DNA from: Rusavskia elegans
Taxonomy: Eukaryota; Ascomycota; Lecanoromycetes; Teloschistales; Teloschistaceae
NCBI GenBank assembly: GCA_011316305.1
Contig: SAUG01000187.1
Span: 1-50,151 of the forward strand
DNA: 50,151 nt
Direction: 5' to 3'
A program made the translations under genes and the position numbers. Below, piece by piece: positions 46,941 to 50,151 of this stretch (within the stretch, counting starts at the first letter, position 1; the number at the start of each line of letters is the position of its first letter). The notes beneath the pieces are model-generated. The model was not told the origin of the DNA. It was given only the letters and a program-made list of their open reading frames with translations, and searched no databases.

Positions 46941-47645
46941 TTAACTCTTAGCCTTGCGCAACTCCTCCAGCTTCCGTTTCCTTCGTACTTGCACTTTTCT
47001 TCGCTCTCCTCCATCGACTTTCTCCCCCCGTCTCTGTTCCCACATACCTTCTTGCACCTTGACGGTTGCAATGCTTCCGCCCGTTCCCTTCACCGGCTCT
47101 ATAAACGGGCCGACGATGGTGTGCGCACCCTGAACCTTGAGACCGTTGACTGGCTTCAAGGCCCGAAGTTTCGGTTCGTTGACCGGTACGTCTGGAGGTA
47201 CATTGACAATGAGCTTCTTCGTCGCATCCGGTCCGGCCAGCGTCCTTGATGACCGATCTGCTGGCACTTCGATTACCCGCACATGAGCGACTGAGTTCTT
47301 GACCTCCTTCAGGTCCCCGCCGATACCGTATTCCCCTTTTCTGAATTTGTCCCTCCACCAGAGAAGATAGCGCCGCGTTCTTGCTGGTTCGACCCCAAGC
47401 TTACGAAGCTGCATGGATTTCAGCGAGAATAGAGACTCCCATGTAGGGATTTTAGCGGCATGCTGTGAGAGATTGCGGCCGATGAGCGAGAGGAAGGTTT
47501 TAGTGTTGGGAACGAAAGGGGTCGGTGAGGGTATTTGGCTTGGTGACGTCTGCTGGTGAAGCTGGCGGACAGTGGTGTGAGATCTGAGGATGCAGGAGAG
47601 GAGCGAGGACGGTAGCCTGTGAGTTCCTATAGAAGATGGTTTCAT
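46941..47645 (-). CDS. FYV4: Mitochondrial small ribosomal subunit protein mS41 (IGR motif)
   Basis: Single exon. Start set at MKPSSIGTHRLPSS (47,645), giving 234 aa; the frame is open to a Met 20 codons upstream, which would add a hydrophobic run and is less likely. The N-terminus is Ser/Arg/His-rich without acid clusters, a mitochondrial presequence. The family-defining segment is FLSLIGRNLSQHAAKIPTWE, followed by LFSLKSMQLRKLGVEPARTR, RRYLLWWRDKFRKGEYGIGG. This is the IGR domain of mS41 (yeast Fyv4), a component of the mitoribosomal small subunit head. The C-terminal half is basic, ending in a Lys/Arg-rich tail (RRKVQVRRKRKLEELRK), an extension common in ascomycete versions. It is the last intact gene before the right RIP block; its start codon lies about 145 bp from the composition change. 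Confidence 0.93.
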   Translation of the reverse strand: MKPSSIGTHRLPSSLLSCILRSHTTVRQLHQQTSPSQIPSPTPFVPNTKTFLSLIGRNLSQHAAKIPTWESLFSLKSMQLRKLGVEPARTRRYLLWWRDKFRKGEYGIGGDLKEVKNSVAHVRVIEVPADRSSRTLAGPDATKKLIVNVPPDVPVNEPKLRALKPVNGLKVQGAHTIVGPFIEPVKGTGGSIATVKVQEGMWEQRRGEKVDGGERRKVQVRRKRKLEELRKAKS

Positions 47646-47849
47646 ATCGGAGAATAGGAATGGGGGACTACTGAGGTATGACAAGCCAGAGATGAAATGA
47701 GGCATAGCCGACGGTCAAGACCCCTAAGCTCGCTGGGCTCGCTTAGAGGGCCTCGGCTCAACGGACCAATCAGCTTAAAGGACCTTTTCTTTATAATTAT
47801 ACCTCCTGATTTTAAACCTCTATAATATTATATCTAAAGCTATTAAAGT

Positions 47850-48840
47850 CTACTATATATTAGAAAGATGTTATAAAGAAATAGTTAAAACTTCCTATAA
47901 TAATAAATTCGACGATACCGTTAAATACGCCCGCTATTATTATATTAAAGCTAAAATTCTATAGTAATATATCGCCGGAGATAATTTTAAATCTACGAGA
48001 AATTCTACTAATAAACGTTTAATTAATATTTAACTAAATATTTTAATATATTATATTAAACGCTTCGATAATATTAACTAGTTACCGAATTTCTAGTTCG
48101 TCGAAAGCGCTACTAATTATATTCTATATCGCGATAACTAGTCAGTTTCTTTTATTAGTAAATATTGATTTTTATAATTTATAAAACGTTATTTAAAATT
48201 TTATCCGATTATTTAACGCTTTTTTAATATTAATAGAAAGAATACTATTTATATTAAAATATTAAAAAAATATTTCGGTAAACTTTAGATAAAGATTTAA
48301 AAATACGATATTATATCTAATAATATATAAAATATAGATGAAATTAACTTTTAAATTAATTATATACGTTTTTATATAATTGTTATATTTAATTAAAATG
48401 AAAAAAAAAAAAATATTATTATCGATTTATATAATCGCGACTATTATACTTCGGTAAAAATAATTAAATTAATAGTTTTTCTATAATTTAAATTTTATTT
48501 TAATTTCTTTTTCTAATATTATCGATAAAATTATTTTTTTTCTATTTATTTTAAAGATTTAATATATTATATATAAATAGAATATAGAAAACGATTTTAA
48601 TAATAGTATATTTTCTTAAATATTCGACTATAAAATATAATAACGATAATTTTATACTAGATTAGCTATACTATTTTATTAAAAATATTAAAAAAAAAAA
48701 TCGATAAATATTAACTATTTATTATCGATAGCTTTAACTTTTATATTATTCTAGAGTTTTTTAATTTAGCCGACGAATATAATATTAAATTATTTAAATT
48801 ATCTATTTATTTTATATATTTTATATTTAGTTAATTTGTT
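47850..48840 (+). mobile_element. pogo/Fot1-type transposase relic
   Basis: Plus-strand frame read through RIP stops. Near 47,860-48,020 it resembles a helix-turn-helix N-terminus. Around 48,150-48,230 it reads VSFISKY and FIKRYLKFYP, matching the CENPB-type W--RF-KRHP segment. At about 48,300-48,360 KYDIISNNI then NIDEINF matches the pogo-family Y-I---NI-NMDETGF block that carries the first catalytic Asp. At about 48,718-48,790 DSFNF then LEFFNLADEYNIKLFKL matches the second catalytic DGH-SH block with its usual (C/A)--N-I-L--LP spacing. The order and spacing of these blocks is good evidence for a DDE transposase of the pogo/Fot1 group. It is inactive: many RIP stops. Terminal repeats were not found. 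Confidence 0.7.
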
Positions 48841-48900
48841 TTGATTTTGGTGCCCGGTAAACCAATGGTTCGGTGAGCAAATCAAGCGTTGGTATACCAA
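48841..48900. repeat. RIP-free palindromic segment
   Basis: TTGATTT (48,841-48,847) pairs with AAATCAA (48,879-48,885). Inside this, CCG and AACCA pair with TGGTT and CGG. Directly after lies a perfect 12-bp palindrome TTGGTATACCAA (48,889-48,900). The segment has many CpA and TpG sites in otherwise CpA-depleted DNA. It could be a terminal repeat or footprint of a young element; no partner was found in the window. Confidence 0.6.
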
Positions 48901-49129
48901 TATTAAATATACGGTAACAGAATTTATATTCTAGTTTAGTTAATATAAATAACGGTTCTTTCTATAGAATTTTAATTTATATTTACTTAATAATATAATA
49001 TATCCTTCTACCGATAATTTAATATAGAAATTTTTATAGATAAGTATATCTCGTAGTTATCGCTTTTTCTTCTTCTTTTTTTACCAGTAATATAAGCCCT
49101 TCGTAAATACTATAATTTACTAAAACCCT

Positions 49130-49629
49130 TTACGTACGTATATATTCCCGTAATAGCTATACTATAGCTAAACTAGACGATAGTACCTTTTTATATCCGT
49201 AATAACTATATCTACCTTCGAAGACGTCGACTACTTTATTATAGCCAGAATAACCTATTTTAATTTCGATAAAAATCTTCTTTTTACCGCCCTTAAAACG
49301 CGCTATCCGACCTCCCTACCGCCCTTTAATCTAATTAACCGGGTAAAGCTTCTAGCCGTAGTAGCTAGCGTACTAGCTAGCGACCCTATAGCTAGCGACC
49401 GTCTTAAAGCTACGCAGGCTAAAAAGTACTTTAATAGTTTAGTAGAACGTTTAGATACGGGTTATATAATAAGTATAGACGAGACGACGACTATTCGTAA
49501 TTACTTCGCAGTATAGTAGATAGATATAGCGGAAATATTAGAAGCTGATAATTATATATAACGTCGAGGAAGGGATAGTAAAAGATTCGTAATCGAATAA
49601 AGAAGGAAATAGTCAAATAGAAGTGATTG
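49130..49629 (+). pseudogene. Lightly RIP-mutated ORF, unknown family
   Basis: One plus-strand frame runs from about 49,130 to a TGA at 49,627-49,629. It reads STFEDVDYFIIARITYFNF, then TALKTRYPTSLPPFNLINRV, then LAVVASVLASDPIASDRL, then IDETTTIRNYFAV. The only stops before the end are TAG/TAA in the last third at sites where Gln fits (two in a row after NYFAV, one after DNYI, others near the end). This is what a few RIP hits on CAA/CAG would do. I do not recognise the protein. The start is not identifiable. Confidence 0.5.
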
Positions 49630-49925
49630 ACGCTGTAAATCTTATCTGACGAACTTTGGCTGTGAAAATTTCTTTATACGTGAAATGCAACAATCGTTGC
49701 CGTATATAACGTTGATAAAATATACATGTATATATGAAAACTTAATATAACTTCAGATAGAAATCTTTTAGAGGGAATATATTTTATATAGCTATTAAAT
49801 ATAGAAATCTTTTAGTTATATAAAACGAATTACGATATTATTATTAAAAAAGTTATTTATAATAGTAATAGTAAATTTATCCGTCTAGAATTTTTTATAA
49901 TTCTATAAAAATTTCGTAATAAAAC

Positions 49926-50151
49926 TATAACGTCCCTGTATATCAGAAAGCGTTACGTTCGAGTCTAGCTACAGCCGTAGACGTAGTCCGAACTACTAAA
50001 TAGTAAGGGAGTTCTAGTATAAATTATTATAATTAATCCTATATAGCTATAGAGATATAGTTATAATATTATAAAATATCTTTATTATAAAGTAATTAAA
50101 AAGAGAATAGTAGAGACGTATTTAATAATTATATTAACGACTAATAAAAGA
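49926..50151 (-). repeat. Third gypsy LTR copy, cut by the window end
   Basis: Begins TATAACGTCC and aligns with the first 226 bp of the LTRs at 22,051 and 25,611, in the same orientation as both. The differences are mostly C/T and G/A. It shows that the same retrotransposon family occurs on both sides of the gene island. Whether it is a solo LTR or the edge of a full element cannot be told from this window. Confidence 0.9.

Overview
The window looks like a chromosome piece from a filamentous ascomycete (Pezizomycotina). Genes carry short 53-157 nt spliceosomal introns. Their products match ascomycete families, including fungal phosphomannomutase, mS41, DUF3074 and WW-PhoD proteins. The gene island is flanked by DNA with the hallmark of repeat-induced point mutation (RIP): CpA and TpG are almost absent, TpA is in excess and CpG is kept.

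Layout. (1) 1 to about 28,790 is a very AT-rich RIP-decayed repeat block with no intact gene. By translating it and treating TAA/TAG as former Gln codons and I/K/N as possible former T/A/V/E/D/G, I can recognise: two diverged head-to-tail copies of a unit with an SNF2-like helicase end (about 800-4,560 and 5,060-8,690), a Plavaka/KDZ-type transposase (about 9,000-12,600), a tRNA-like pol III relic (13,999-14,146), a minus-strand ORF with an acidic tail encoded by a 12-bp minisatellite (about 19,105-19,800), and a complete Ty3/gypsy LTR element (22,051-26,020; two 410-bp LTRs; 5-bp TAACG duplication) nested in a long unidentified plus-strand ORF (about 20,500-28,881). (2) 28,885-47,706 is an island of normal composition with one truncated and nine apparently intact genes. 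(3) About 47,790-50,151 is a second RIP block holding a pogo/Fot1-type transposase relic, RIP-free palindromes, a decayed ORF and a third copy of the gypsy LTR running off the window.

Island gene order: 3' fragment of an MFS efflux transporter (+), copia-type primer-binding-site relic, phosphomannomutase (+), mitochondrial DUF1640/FMP32-like protein (-), a small MITE with TA duplication, a four-TM membrane protein (+), a DUF7730-like nuclear-type protein (-), a small mitochondrial membrane protein (+), UMP/CMP kinase (+), a WW-domain PhoD-like phosphatase (-), a DUF3074 START-like protein (+), and mitoribosomal mS41 (-). These are mostly housekeeping genes in alternating orientation. I see no biosynthetic cluster and no coordinated pathway. 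The biology of interest is the sharp contrast between a conserved gene island and RIP-saturated transposon graveyards, the nested insertions, and the short sequences that escaped RIP. All exon boundaries were worked out by eye from splice signals, reading frame and family knowledge.
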